From positions 98,343 to 162,342 of the forward strand of contig JAMYHL010000083.1 in the NCBI GenBank assembly GCA_025531455.1: DNA of 64,000 nucleotides, read 5' to 3'. Below, in pieces: positions 33,201 to 44,691 of the stretch. Every line of letters begins with the position of its first letter. The stretch's first letter is position 1. Below the pieces are notes generated by a model that saw nothing but the letters and a program-made list of their open reading frames with translations, did no database searches and was not told the DNA's origin. Origin of the DNA: Apiotrichum sp. Y4204. Taxonomy: Eukaryota; Basidiomycota; Tremellomycetes; Trichosporonales; Trichosporonaceae. Position numbers and translations under genes: made by a program.

Positions 33201-36200
33201 GTGCGGACTGTCCTTTGTCGGCTCGTACGAGACCTTGGGGTGGTCGGACAGCGCGGCGCGAGAGTCTGGCGTGAACACGGAATCCGTCTCAGCCGCAAGC
33301 ATCTGCGCCTCGAGCGACGCAGTGATGGGACCAGTGGAGAAGTGGTTCTCACCACGCTGACCGGTAAGATCCAGAATTGGAGACAGCGGGGAGGACGGCG
33401 CCGTGCTAGGACCATTGGACTGCGGGGGCGAGCTGGGCAGTGGAGCCTGCTGAACAACAGGTGAGTGCGTGAGGTCCACGAGCGTCGGAGGACGGGACTC
33501 TTGCTCGCGAATGGCGTCTTGAGTCTGCGACTCGAGCAAGACAAGCTCCTCAAGAGCATCGAGTGTCTGCTGCTTCGCACGCTGCTCATCCCGCACTTCA
33601 CTGGCCGTGACCGCGAGGTTGTCGGATGTCACAGAGGTGCTCATCGGTAGCGTGAGCGAGACATCTGCCCGGGCCGCCTCTGGCTCCGTCTCCAGCGACC
33701 TCTGAGACTCGCTGAGCATCTCCATCTTCTCCACCCCGTTCACCTTCACCATGTCGGCATCAGGCGACACCATGCCGAGCGGCGAGCGCGCGTGGCTGCG
33801 CAGCGAGATGCCGACAGGGTCGGTGGGGCTTTCAGCCGCGACGTTGAGCGAGATTGCGTTCGGAGGCGTAATGACGCGAGGGTCGCCTGTTGCGGGCCAT
33901 GGACCAGTCATGCCCGGTGTGACAACGACAGGATCGGTGGGGGACGCCGTCTCGCCGCTCTCTTCGCTGCCACCGTCGGGGCGGAGCTGGGTGTTCACGG
34001 GTGGCGGCACGGGGCGCATGGCCGGCACGGAAGCTGGGCGGGCGGGAGAAGGGGGTAGCCCACTCGGGCTGCGGGGCAGCTGTGTCGGCGTCTTGGCGCT
34101 CGGCGTGCGCGATAGCATCTCGGCAGGCGACACGCATGGAGTCCGGTCTGACGGCGAGGGCGGGAACGGAAAGTCGGTGAGCGGCAGACGGCCAGTTTTG
34201 GGAGTTATCGACGAGGCGCGCATGGAGATGGGCCGCGCGCGGGTGAGGCTGGCGCGCATGGCGCGTTTCTGTTGAGTTGGAAGCTCAACGCTTGCCGCCA
34301 TCTCCTCGATCGCCGACTCATGCGTCATTACCGACCCGCCGTCGTGCATGTCGCTGACGGACAACGCATCGTCGTCTTCAGCATCGGACACCTCGGGACC
34401 CTCGGGGTCCTCGAAAGACGTCATGTACTCGTCGCTCGGCGTGCCCGGTGAGTCGCTGATAAAAGGCGCCATCGGAGGCGAGATGAACTTGTCGTCCTCC
34501 GAGTCCGGCGTCGGCACACGCAAGGCGAGCTTGTGTGGCGAGGTACTCTGCGTCGCAAGCGCACGAGGAGCCTCCTCTGCAAGATGCGCTACTGCCTCCA
34601 CCTCATACGTCTGCTGCTTCCCAGAGTCAAACGTAATTACCTCTGTGGCCTCATCATCAGACCACTCGTCGAGCGAGAGCAGCGGCGCGGCAGAGGGCGA
34701 TGGCGTACCCGCAGTGGAGGTCACAGCGGACACCGCCGGCGTCTCGTCAACCACAGAGGTCGCGACGGAGGACGGCGCGACGGACGGGGCCACGGAAGAC
34801 ACAGTGGACATGCCATTGGTGACCGGCCAGTGGATTGGGGTTACCGCGCTGCGCGTGCTTCGGAAGGGATTCGGCGCAGGCATCTCGTCCTCGGAGGCGT
34901 ACGTAGACGCGTAAGGCAGTTCGAGCTCCGGAGTCTCGGTACGCAAACCTCGGTCTTTCACCGGCTCCCTCACCGGCTCGGTATCAAGAAGAGGCTGGTA
35001 AGCCTCTGTCTCGACGGGCGTAGCTTCAGGGTGTGTCACTTCGGGGTGCGTAACTTCAGGCTGTAGTACCTCCAACTCCTCCGGCTCTCGCGGGCGATCC
35101 TCAGACGTGCGGAACGCCACATGTCCCTCGGAGCTCGGCTGCGCGATCATCTCGCTCGATCCCGACATGTTACCGATGTCGTCAAGTGAGCGGTTCAGGC
35201 CGCGGATGACGGCCGTGGGGCTGAGCGAGTCCCACGAGTACGAGTTTGGGAATCCGCGCGTTGCTGTTGTTGTGGGGGAATCCGTCGGGCTGTCTTCGCC
35301 GTTCGCCAGCTTGGCGAGATTTGTCACCGCGGGAAGGCGAGCCGGGAGCGCGGGCTGCACAAACCAGCCTCCTGACGCCGGTCGGTTCTTTGTCTCACCA
35401 TCGCCACTGGCGTCGAGCTTGGCGCCAGCGCTCGAGGGCCCGTCGGCAGTGAACCAGTTACCGGACACTGGACGCGCCGCGTCTGGTGCGGGAGACACGA
35501 CGGGGCGGAACTCGACTGGGGCGGCGCCAAACTCAGGGGTGCAGGGCGACGCGGGCGTGATGGAAAACTCTGTGGGGATAGTCGTCATGATGGGCGGCGG
35601 CGAGCGCGCTGCCCGTGCAGCATTTGCGTGCGATGGGAGGCCTGCAAGCGCACCGAACGTGTCCTTGCGGGAATACAATGGTCGCTTACCGTCCTCGCCC
35701 CCCTTGAGGGCCATGAACTGAGGGTGCGAGGGCGCGTCGGATGTGGGGGACATGACAAAGTCCACACTCCGCTTAGGCGCATGTTGACCGTCGGCGTAGT
35801 GTCCGTCCCAGCCCCCAAACGTGCCTTTCCGCGCGCGCGTTGTTGGCGGATCGTTCGACACTGGGAGGTACGCGGACGGCGTGGCGCCGTTGGCCTCCGG
35901 CTGAGAAGTGACAACCGGAGCCTCATCGGCCATCTGCAGCCCCAGGCTGTTGGTGGATAGGCCGAAGTTGGCGCTAGACATCAACGGTGTTGAATTACCA
36001 ACGGGCGCTGTTGCGCCGGGCTCGCTGGCGAGGACCTCCTCCTGCTGCTCCTGTATCGGGAGGTTGGTGCTCGGGGAACCAGGAGTGCTACGCTCAATAT
36101 GGCCCGCATTCGACGGCGGCGCGGTGGCCACGTTCTGAGTACGGTCCTTGCCGTGAGTCGCTGGCGCCGCGGAGACGGCCATGGACTTGCGGACCGAAGG

Positions 36201-37896
36201 GAGGCGGGAGACCATCGACATGCGGCCAGCAGATGGCGAAGGCGCGGGAGGCAGCGGGCGGGCCTTGTACAGCGCCTCGTCCTGCGCAGGCGGATGCGAC
36301 GACTCGACGCCCTTGAGCGCCTCCTGGTTGAACCTGCTGCCCTTGCGGACATGCTCAGTGCGCTCTTGGGGAACGGCCGCAGGTGCTGGTGCTGCTGCCG
36401 GGACGCTCGTTGAGTTGCTGGGCGGGAACTGAAAGGTCTTGAGCCCCGTCGGCTGTGGGATTCCCCGGCGCGTCCGCGGTGAGCCTTCCAACGGTGGCGC
36501 AGCTGAGGAACTGAGGTTGCGCGAGTGACGACTGGGGGTCAGCCTTATGGACAACGAGGCACTCACCTTGACAAACTCATCCGGCCCTCCTCGCTGACTC
36601 TACTCCGCGACCTGTCGGGGTCGTCCTCGCTCTTGCGGCCGATGCTCCCTCCGCGACTGTGCGACGGTCCGGCAAGTCTAAAGTCAGCTTAACCCTCGTG
36701 GTCCGCGGACAGCACTCACACAACGGGTACCGGAATAGCAGCTTGTGCGAGCGACGAGGGCGGCCCTGGTGGTGGCGGGGCAGGGCGTGGTGGTGCGGTA
36801 GGTATACCTATTGGTGACGATATTGTCATCCCCGGCGCCGTGATCTGCACGGGTGTGCCGCCAGAGCCCATGCCGTAGATACCACTTGGTCGTGCGCGGC
36901 GCGACCGAGTGGTCGGGACAGGGAGAGCGGATTGTGGCCGTGCGTTCGGTTGTGGAATGGTGCTATTACGTGCCGGGTTGCCGAACGGTTTGCCTCCATA
37001 CTCTGGAATGGACTGTGGCATTCCTCGGACGCTCGGCTGTGGAAGCCGGGTCGCGGGCGGTAATGCTGAAAAGGAACCGCTCGGCGAGGGCTGTTGTGAT
37101 GGCGGTGCCGACGCCGGCGAGAGGACGTGCGGCGGTCCGTAGGACGACGACGCGTGAGACGCGTGCGAGGTATGCGATGTCGACTGCTGCGACGCGTGCG
37201 ACCCGTACGGGCCGTCGTGTGGTGAGGAAACCGCTTGTTTGCGAAGTATAGACTGCGGGACCGGGAGGTTAGAGTTTGACACCTGCATGGGTTGGACGCT
37301 GCTCGCGCGGTTTCCGCGCAACGACGACAGACTGGGAATGCGGCGCAGTGAGTGCTTGCGTTCTCGCTCCGACGATGGCCCCGGTGGACCCGGGACGGGC
37401 GGGGCGGAAGTGTCGTGGTGCCCTCCGTTAGAGACAGATGCGGCGCCGGCTAAGAAGGCATTGCGTGCGTCTGAACTTCTAAATGGCGGCGCGTCGGGAG
37501 GAGCGTTCTTCGCGCCGCTGGACATTGCGCGGCGGCGCTTGGACGCCGAGTCCCAGAAGTGGCTGCGTGTTAGTGACTCGAGCGGGCTGCCGACGCCGCT
37601 CAGGCAATGGACCCACAGTGCGGAGAAGCTATGGTGCTTCTGCTTGCCCATCGGTGCCGGTGGGGCGTTCACGTCCAGCGTGCCCGAGGTGTATGCGGGT
37701 GGGTCGCCGCCCATGCCGAGCTCTCGAAAGTTGACGTTGGGAGACCTGCTATCGGCAAAAGGGGCGCCTGCGCCGTTGCTGTTGCTGTGAGAGTAAGAGT
37801 CCTCCGAGTCGCGTCTTGCGTTCGAGGACGACTTTGTTCTGGTCCGCCGAAACGTGTTGCGTCCGGACCACCTGGGCGTGAGCTTTGGGTCTCGAG
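30291..37896 (-). CDS. Giant Ser/Pro-rich, largely disordered protein (5' end unresolved)
   Basis: At least 2,448 residues from exons 36720-37714 (open to about 37896), 36567-36677 and 30291-36531, with introns of 42 and 35 nt. The reading frame upstream of the ATG at 37714 stays protein-like (NVNFRELGMGGDPPAYTSG) back to a possible acceptor at 37897, so the true start probably lies in an upstream exon that I could not identify. Composition is Ser/Pro/Thr-rich, with basic patches and short repeats such as EVTHPEVTHPEA. One globular-looking segment (SLGTHFKLSHDGLHLQAPAT, then FLIADHIKMMRANLG) and a basic helix (TRRRRQVEEMRRRDREEGYRF) lie in the C-terminal third. There is no signal peptide or membrane helix. 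It may be a scaffold at the cortex or in signalling; no family is recognised. Confidence 0.8.
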
Positions 37897-40533
37897 CTTG
37901 CGGTGGTGATTGAGATTAAGAGATGGGAGCGAGCGTGTGTGTGCGAGAGGCCAAGGCCAGCGGCGTGCAGATGCGGCCAGCCGAATGGATTGTTCTAAAG
38001 AATGTGTAACTCTCAGAGTGCTGCAGTCATGGCTCGCGCTGCATGTCTCGGCCCGCGACACTCCAACAAAACTTTGGGCGGACATGGCGTGCTGGCTTGG
38101 CTTGTGCACAGATGCAAGAGGGCACGAGAATGCAAAGCACGCTGGACGCCATTTCGTGTCCCGCCCGACATCGAGGCGGCGCTGGGACCCCGGCAGGTCG
38201 CTCGATCTCTCCTGAACAACGTGAAGACTCACATTGCAGCGACAGTCTCGTCGGGGGCTCCTCGTTCCTTGCGCCGTGCTTTGGGCTGCGAGGCAGCCAA
38301 GATCGCGTCGGGTCCACTCTGCCGAGTGCTGCGCGTCGATTCGGACCGGGTGTAAAGTGGAGGCACCGAGCGTTCCGCGATCCGTGAACGTCGCGTCGTC
38401 GTGAGCGTAAAGTACAGGTGAAGTGTTGAGAATGGATTAATGAATGACAACGATCAACATGAACAAGATCGACCCCTCATCGAGGCTACAGGTCATAAAC
38501 GCCGCAAACCTGCACCTGCGTTGGCGCCGTCGCTCCTGCGTCTTGCATGAGGCATATCGCTGCGATCACGCCGCTGGATGGGAGCAGGGAGAAGGAGTGC
38601 GGCGTGCCAGGCATGTGATGTGCTTCACTGGCCACTGGCCACTGGCCAGTGGCCACAGGCGGCGTGGGGCCGGAGGACAGGCGCACAGGAAAAGGTGACT
38701 CTGTAGCTCTGTTTGCATTCATCTCGCCATGCCGCTAGCCTGCAGACGTGCTCTCCGTGCCGGCATGCGCGCTATGCCCCGCGCGCTGCAACATGTCAGG
38801 AGCGCAAAAGAGGCGTCGCGGCGTCGAGAGCATGCCTCCGCGCCTCTGCGCCTGTCGCCCCCTCCGGGGGTGGGGGTCTTGTACGACAGCTCCGGCTGTG
38901 GGTGTCCCATGGCCGCATGGGCCCACGGGGTTGCGGTCTCAGCGCTCGTGGGCCACCCCCCGAAGTCTCAGGACGCGCTCAGGAAGGAAAACAGCGAGCG
39001 GAGGGTTTGGGCGTGTAGGTGGAGGATTTTAGCGCGTTCGTGCTCCTGGGTTTCCATTGTTGATCCAGTCCTGGGCATCCTGTCGTGTCTGGCTGCGCCA
39101 GGAGTGCAGACCTGCAGGCCTGCAGAGGATCGGAGGCGAGTAAGTGAGGGCATGAGGGGGTGAGGGGTAAAGGGGTGTGAATTGGAGGATGAAAAAACGG
39201 TGACCAAAGTGGTAACCCTGGTGGCGTCGAGGCTCCATTCAAGCAAACACGAGCCGGTGTGAGCCTCAAACCAAACAAAAAGCGACCAAGGCGCGAGGTG
39301 CGAGGAGCGAGGGCGCGGGCCGAGAGGCAGAAGAGAGAGTGGAGAGTGGAGAGTGGGTTCGGTGGGAGATGACTCCGGGCCGGAGGCCTCTGTCCTGGCC
39401 TGGTGCCGGCATTCGAAGACTCGGAAGACAGAACAGGGTGCTGCCCCGACGAGTGTGGGCCTCTAAATGCCTGGGAGCCTGGGAGCTGGTTACGGATGCC
39501 GAGGCATGCTGGGCCCAGATCAGGGAGAGCCGGTGGTACAGTTTGGCGGTTGTTACGGCACTCTAGAGCTTATCTTTATCGCTACATTACACGCAACAGC
39601 CGTTGGACCGCGTTGGATCAATGTCGGGTTAGTCGTCTGCCGGGCGAGGTGAATCACTTGACATTTTCTCTCCAGGCTAAAGCATGTTAGCGTCGTTGGG
39701 TGTGCGCAATGGCGCTCTGTACATGACAAGGCCAAGCACAGGAGAAACCATGTAAGATCGAGCCATCAAGTCAGTAGCCTTGGCTGTTTGTAGTGGCCAG
39801 TCGTGTGAGTGAGAGATACAGACCAACATGGGTCAATTGATGGCGACGTGAGACACTGTAAACATTGCAATGTTGGAGAGCATCTCTCGCGATCTCACCT
39901 CGGTCACGTCGCGCCTCGTGGTCGTGCTCAATGGAAGACAATCCATAGAGGCGGATGGCCGCGCGCAATCACCATGCCAAACAACGGACGCGTCACGCGC
40001 TCACGCTGCGCGTCGTGGGATACACGGGATATCAGAGTAATAACATAGACTTGGCGGTACCCTGTCGCGTACCACCTTCGACTTATCCGTCCCGTGTCTC
40101 GTGTTCCCGGAATGTAGCAGTGCAAGTGCATTCAATGGATCAGACATCAGTGGCCGCTGTCTCGCTCCCAAGGATCAATTGAGCGGAGACTAGCCCCCTG
40201 TCTCGTTTTGACGGTATAAACACACAGTACATTGCTTAGAAGTGACATCCGCGTGACAGCTGTTAGACATGTTTGCTTGCCTTGTGTTCACTGGCACATC
40301 CAAGATCAAGTCTTATCACGGGTCCTCGCGCCGGGTCTGTCGATGTGCAACTGTTTACTCGCCGTTCGATGACATTGCAGAATATGGCATCCCACAAACA
40401 GCTCTCCGCCTCCACGACTCTGATGGTATAGACTCCAGCTTGGGTGGCATGAAGGGCGTTATCCCCACCTGATGATGTTCATCGCAAGCTTGTCCTACAT
40501 CGGATGTCCTGAAACGTCCGCGGAAGCCGCCTC
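37897..40533. other. 2.6-kb gene-poor region
   Basis: The left part should hold the promoter and 5' exon(s) of the giant gene. The rest shows no supportable gene. It includes a CACTGGC tandem run with a 20-bp palindrome at 38636 and several 60-75-codon frames without recognisable content. Confidence 0.5.
38626..38655. repeat. CACTGGC tandem repeats ending in a perfect 20-bp palindrome
   Basis: Three copies of CACTGGC run into a perfect palindrome at 38636-38655 with half-site TGGCCACTGG. It could be a protein-binding site or a DNA-hairpin-prone remnant. No gene spans it. Confidence 0.8.
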
Positions 40534-41908
40534 CTAATCGTCCACCAAGTTGCCAGTAGGGGGCGCGTTCCGGCCCTCGCGGGCCCGCACGCGCGCCTCG
40601 ACCTCGGCCTCAATATCGCGCTCGCGCTGTGCGCGCTCGGTGTCCTCCTCTTCGTCAGAGGGCAAGCGGATTTCGCCCTGCCGCTGGCGAAGGTGCATCG
40701 TTCCACCGCCGACGAGCGCGATCGGGTGCAGCACAAGGAAGATGATGATTGTCACCAACAGCGGGACGGGCTTGGGCATCGCACTGTCCGGCAGCGAGGG
40801 GTTGATCCGCACCGAGGCGAAGAGGAGAGAGAAGAGAATGTACTCGGAGGCGATTGCAAGCATGCTGCGTGTGTTAGCTGATGGTACGGAAAGTGCGTTG
40901 CAGCTACTCACTAAGCATGGGTGCCAATCTCCCAGAAGACAGCAATCGCGTTTGCGACAGCAACGCAAGCGACGGCCTCCCACGTCCACCAGCCGAGCAT
41001 GTGCTCCTCCTTGACGACCCACTTGAGCGCGACAAAGCCGTTGTGCATCCACGTGAGCTCCCACAACATTGCGAGCAGAAGTGAGATGGTGCCGTGCACG
41101 AAGAGCGAATTGAACGGGTGCATGATAGACGGCGGGTGGGAGAGGAGAGAGACATTAATGGACACACTGCTGTCAGAACACCCCGGTGTTAGTGGCCTTA
41201 CACAATAAACATGTTGATAATGGCAAAGATTGCAGAGGTGGTGAACATGCGGAGAGTCTGCTGTCAGTGGTGCTTCGCAAACGACGCCTCTACGCAAAGC
41301 CCATCCCGAGCCACTCACCCAGCACACGGCCCACCCGGCAATCAGACAGTTGGACACTGCAAAGCGCAGGCCGACGCCCTTGATAAAGAGGTCGCGCGTG
41401 CGCTCCGAGTGCGCAAAGATGAGCAGAACGCAGAATCCGATCGAGAACGCGTAGTACACGGACCAGTAGATGACGAGCATCGTGTTGTTGGGCGTCAGGA
41501 GCGTCGGCCGCAGGCTGTTTATCTCGCCTCATATGTAAGTACTCAGGTCGGAACAGTGAATGAGTAGTAAACCTTCCAACTCACGCATGCCGGGGTGGAT
41601 CACCACGCCGCAGATGAGCATCGTGCCCATGGAGATAAGGACTGCCGTTAGCACCGACCACCCCATCCATCCTCACCAGTGATCGGAATCGTCGTCTGTA
41701 GGCGCACAAGACTCATCATCTTGCGGTACGACGCGAGGGACACATAGTCGTCCGGGTGGTCGCCGCACGTCGGGCACGTTGGGTGGGCATGGCTGTCGAC
41801 AGCCACGGTCCCTTCGCCGCGCTCCTCATCGTGCGGAGGTGCGACGTGTCGCTGGGTCGTCGGCGCTGCAGGAGCGGGATGCGCTTGCTGGTTGCCGTGG
41901 TTATCCAT
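40534..41908 (-). CDS. Multi-pass membrane protein of unknown function
   Basis: A 379-residue protein from six exons (41677-41908, 41585-41641, 41319-41527, 41202-41257, 40912-41166, 40534-40864) with introns of 35-61 nt. The N-terminal 70 residues are hydrophilic and include HPTCPTCGDHPDD. About eight hydrophobic segments follow, for example TVLISMGTMLICGVVI, VYYAFSIGFCVLLIF, LFVHGTISLLLAMLWE, AVACVAVANAIAVFW, YILFSLLFASV and VTIIIFLVLHPIALV. The tail is acidic and helical (EEEDTERAQRERDIEAEVEA). It is divergently paired with the Zn2Cys6 regulator across 518 bp. No transporter or receptor signature is recognised; joint regulation with the sugar cluster is inference. Confidence 0.8.
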
Positions 41909-42426
41909 GGCGGATGTAGATGTGGATGAAGAAGAGTTGAGACGAGACAGAACGAGTGTTGTGTCCCGTCCCGTCGCATTGTGCTCGACGTCGCCCCGTG
42001 CTCTGTAACGGCAACGGCAATATGACGTCATGGGAGCTCTCTTTGTCGCTTCGGTAACACGCGGGATCGGCGTGGCAATTGTCGTCGGTCCGGCAATCCG
42101 ACCGGTCCGGTTGCTCCGATGGGGCCCCCCCGGTGCCATGTTGCTTCATCTGGTCCAAACGTCGAGCTCGACGTTTGCAAATGCTAATCAGAGCCATTGA
42201 TGCATTGCGCGTTACTGTTCTTTGCGTGTGTATGCAGGTGAGAGACTGGAAAGGTGCGCTCCATAATCAGTCTGCCAGGGATGGCAGAATGTTGAGCTGA
42301 GGATAAAGTGGGAGTAACAGAGCATCCGAAGCGCCTCGGCATTTTGCCGTCGGCGACCTCTCAGCCCTCGGCGAGTTGAAAGTGTTCATGTCGGACGGTT
42401 TTCAAACCTCCGACACTCCATAACCG
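41909..42426. promoter_or_regulatory. Divergent promoter, membrane protein / Zn2Cys6 regulator
   Basis: This 518-bp region contains a perfect 22-bp palindrome at 42156-42177, clustered CGG/CCG triplets around 42085-42120 (for example CCGACCGGTCCGG) and CGGACGGTTTT at 42392-42402, 25 bp before the regulator's ATG. CGG triplets in pairs are the usual targets of Zn2Cys6 proteins, so autoregulation is plausible. Confidence 0.6.
42156..42177. promoter_or_regulatory. Perfect 22-bp palindrome (half-site CAAACGTCGAG)
   Basis: The two 11-bp arms are exact reverse complements. The half-site CGACGTTTG resembles CGGACGTTTG, which occurs upstream of the sugar transporter. This suggests an operator-like site for a dimeric regulator, possibly the product of the adjacent gene. 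Confidence 0.75.
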
Positions 42427-44478
42427 ATGGGTTACAACACCTGCGACCGCTGCCGCCGACGCAAGGTGAGTGTCCGCCGTCGCCGCGCTGACAGCAGGCA
42501 AAGTGCGCACTGACGCCGTCTGGAGCGTGTGGGGGCTGCGTTGCTGCCGCGGAGGCGTGCACTTTTGAGATGGGATACAAGAAGGCCGGGCGGCGACCGA
42601 GGTGCGACAACGTACGGCCGGACAAGCTGATGACAGGCAGTCCGAGGAGTCGGAGCGGACACCCGGGCCGGGACCGGTGCGCTCAACCCGAGAACGGGAA
42701 CGGGTATCGGCATCTGTCGAGTCTCGGCGGGAGTCACCAGTACTCAGAACAGTGCCCACGCTGTCGACGATGGAAGCGGGTTCCTCAAATGGTCCGGGGA
42801 CCAGTGTGTCCAATTCCAGGACGCAAGATGAGATCTCACCGGAGAGCATGCTGAGTATGCTCGCGGATGGGGGACAAGGGGCTCAGCCGTCGCCGATATG
42901 GCAAGTGCAGGACGTGTCTCCGATGGATGTGCTTCAAGCGACTCCTCAAGGAGCGGAGGAGCTACCAGCCTCCCAGCCAGCACCAGCACCGGCCCCTCAC
43001 ATAATCTTCCCGAGCGAGAGCGTCGACCGCACCTCGCAGGCAGAGGACATCGCGCCATGGCCTGTGCTCTCGTTCTTTCTCGCGCTGTATCTCGAGTACA
43101 TGCATTCGCTCTTCCCCGTCGTCCACAAGCCGGGGTTGTACCAGGCCATCGCGATGCGCACGGACAAGACGGACCGAAATACGCGAGCTCTGATTCTCGC
43201 TCTCGGTAGGCCTTACCAATACCGCAATCCAGCACTGATGCAAGTCGCATACACAATAGGCCAGTCGCCCCTCAGCCGCATGGAACCCGCGTACTCGCGC
43301 CACGAGCTGGCGCGCCTCCAGCGCCGCTGCCATCGCGCGAGCCTCATCTTCCTCGACAGGGGATACGAGACAGTGACCTTGCAGCACGTCGCGGTGATGA
43401 TTGCGTGAGGGTTTTATTGATACTGGAACTGACGGCAGCAACTACTTTTGCGCGCAGTCGATAGGCAACTCGAATCTCGCGCAAGTGTATCTCGCCGAGG
43501 CGTGCCAGCTCGTCCACATCGTGCGCATGCGCCACGCATCGCACCCCGACGAGGCTGACTGTGTGCAGCGCGAGCTGTACCAGCGTATATTCTGGCATGT
43601 CTACGCCGTGGACATGTGGGTACTGTGACTACGTCCTGCTCGGTTGACACCAGAACGGAGGCGGCGTCTGGGCACATGATCCACCTGCACGACTATGACG
43701 GCCTCGCACCGCTTCCGCTTATCGTGGACGACGAGCTGTTGACCTCGCAGGGCGCGTTTGACCAGCCGGCCACTAAGCTCTCGTATATGGCGGGATTCAA
43801 CGGCTGCGTGCAGCTCTTCCCCATTCTCGCAGAGTGCATTGTGCGCCACCGCCGTCTCCGCCTGCATCTCGATGCGGGCGGCGGCCCGCCAACTGAGGAG
43901 GACCTCGCCGTGAATCTCGCATTTGCAGAGGCGATGCAGCGCCGCATTGATGAGCACATTGCGGCTCTTCCTCTAGAGCTGCAGTCCGATTCCCCGCGAG
44001 CGGACAAAGTCGTCGAGGCGGTCCACGGCATGCAGCGCGCTAACATTCTTGTGACGGAGGCGTCCGTCCGCCTCGCACTCGTGAGTGCTCCACTGACTTT
44101 GCTTACGCGTACTAGTACGACTTTGTGGCCGACCTCGACCCGGCCCACAGGCCGGAACAGCGGTCCGAGATGTCGCGCCGCGCATACGCGACCCTCTCAG
44201 GTATCCCGCTCGAACACCTCGCAGCGAACGGGGAGAGTATAGTGAGTGAACGGCAGCGGCAGGGCTGACGCTTCAGAGGGGCAAGATCTTCCGCATCATC
44301 GTCGCACTCCTCCGCTCACCGGACATGGACGCCGACTGGGCCGACGCCGTGCACGACTGGTGGTCGCTTGTGAGTGTGTCCCGCGGCGGAGCTGATGTAG
44401 TTTTCGCGGATCAACTTTGTGCAGCTTGCGCCGCATACCATGGTGCTCGACTCGGCGGGCGCGAGCCCCGTCCCCTGA
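42427..44478 (+). CDS. Zn(II)2Cys6 transcription factor with fungal-specific domain
   Basis: A 584-residue regulator from nine exons (42427-42465, 42498-42611, 42641-43205, 43245-43404, 43439-43615, 43654-44080, 44116-44241, 44277-44369, 44425-44478) with introns of 29-55 nt. The first splice completes an N-terminal Gal4-type zinc cluster with cysteines 6, 9, 16, 24, 27 and 34 (C-x2-C-x6-C-x7-C-x2-C-x6-C). A basic linker (KKAGRRPRC) follows, then a Ser/Pro/Gln-rich region. The middle-homology region starts at FFLALYLEYMHSLFPVVHKP and includes YLAEACQLVHIVRMRH and YQRIFWHVYAVDI. The gene lies beside an arabinitol-type dehydrogenase, an SDR and a sugar transporter, so I infer local pathway control. 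The 39-nt intron at 43206 is in frame and could be retained. Confidence 0.88.
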
Positions 44479-44691
44479 CGGTGGAGCCAGGAAGAGGGTC
44501 CGTTTCTCTGGAGAGTGTCGCTGTTTTGGTTGGATTGTATATATCATTACCTTGCATGCTCCGGGGCCGACGAGCGGGTAGTCCACTTCCTGGCTCGTCG
44601 GTGTAGCAAGGAGCCCTCTTCCCTCTAACATCCAATGAACCCAATACATAACATTCTTAACCTCCAAGGAGCCCCATCCCATGTCCACTCC

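Noticed and set aside
37669..38232. Long minus-strand frame as 5' exon of the giant gene
   Set aside because: It is open but in a different frame from the giant protein, and no good donor/acceptor pair links it, so the 5' exon was left unresolved.
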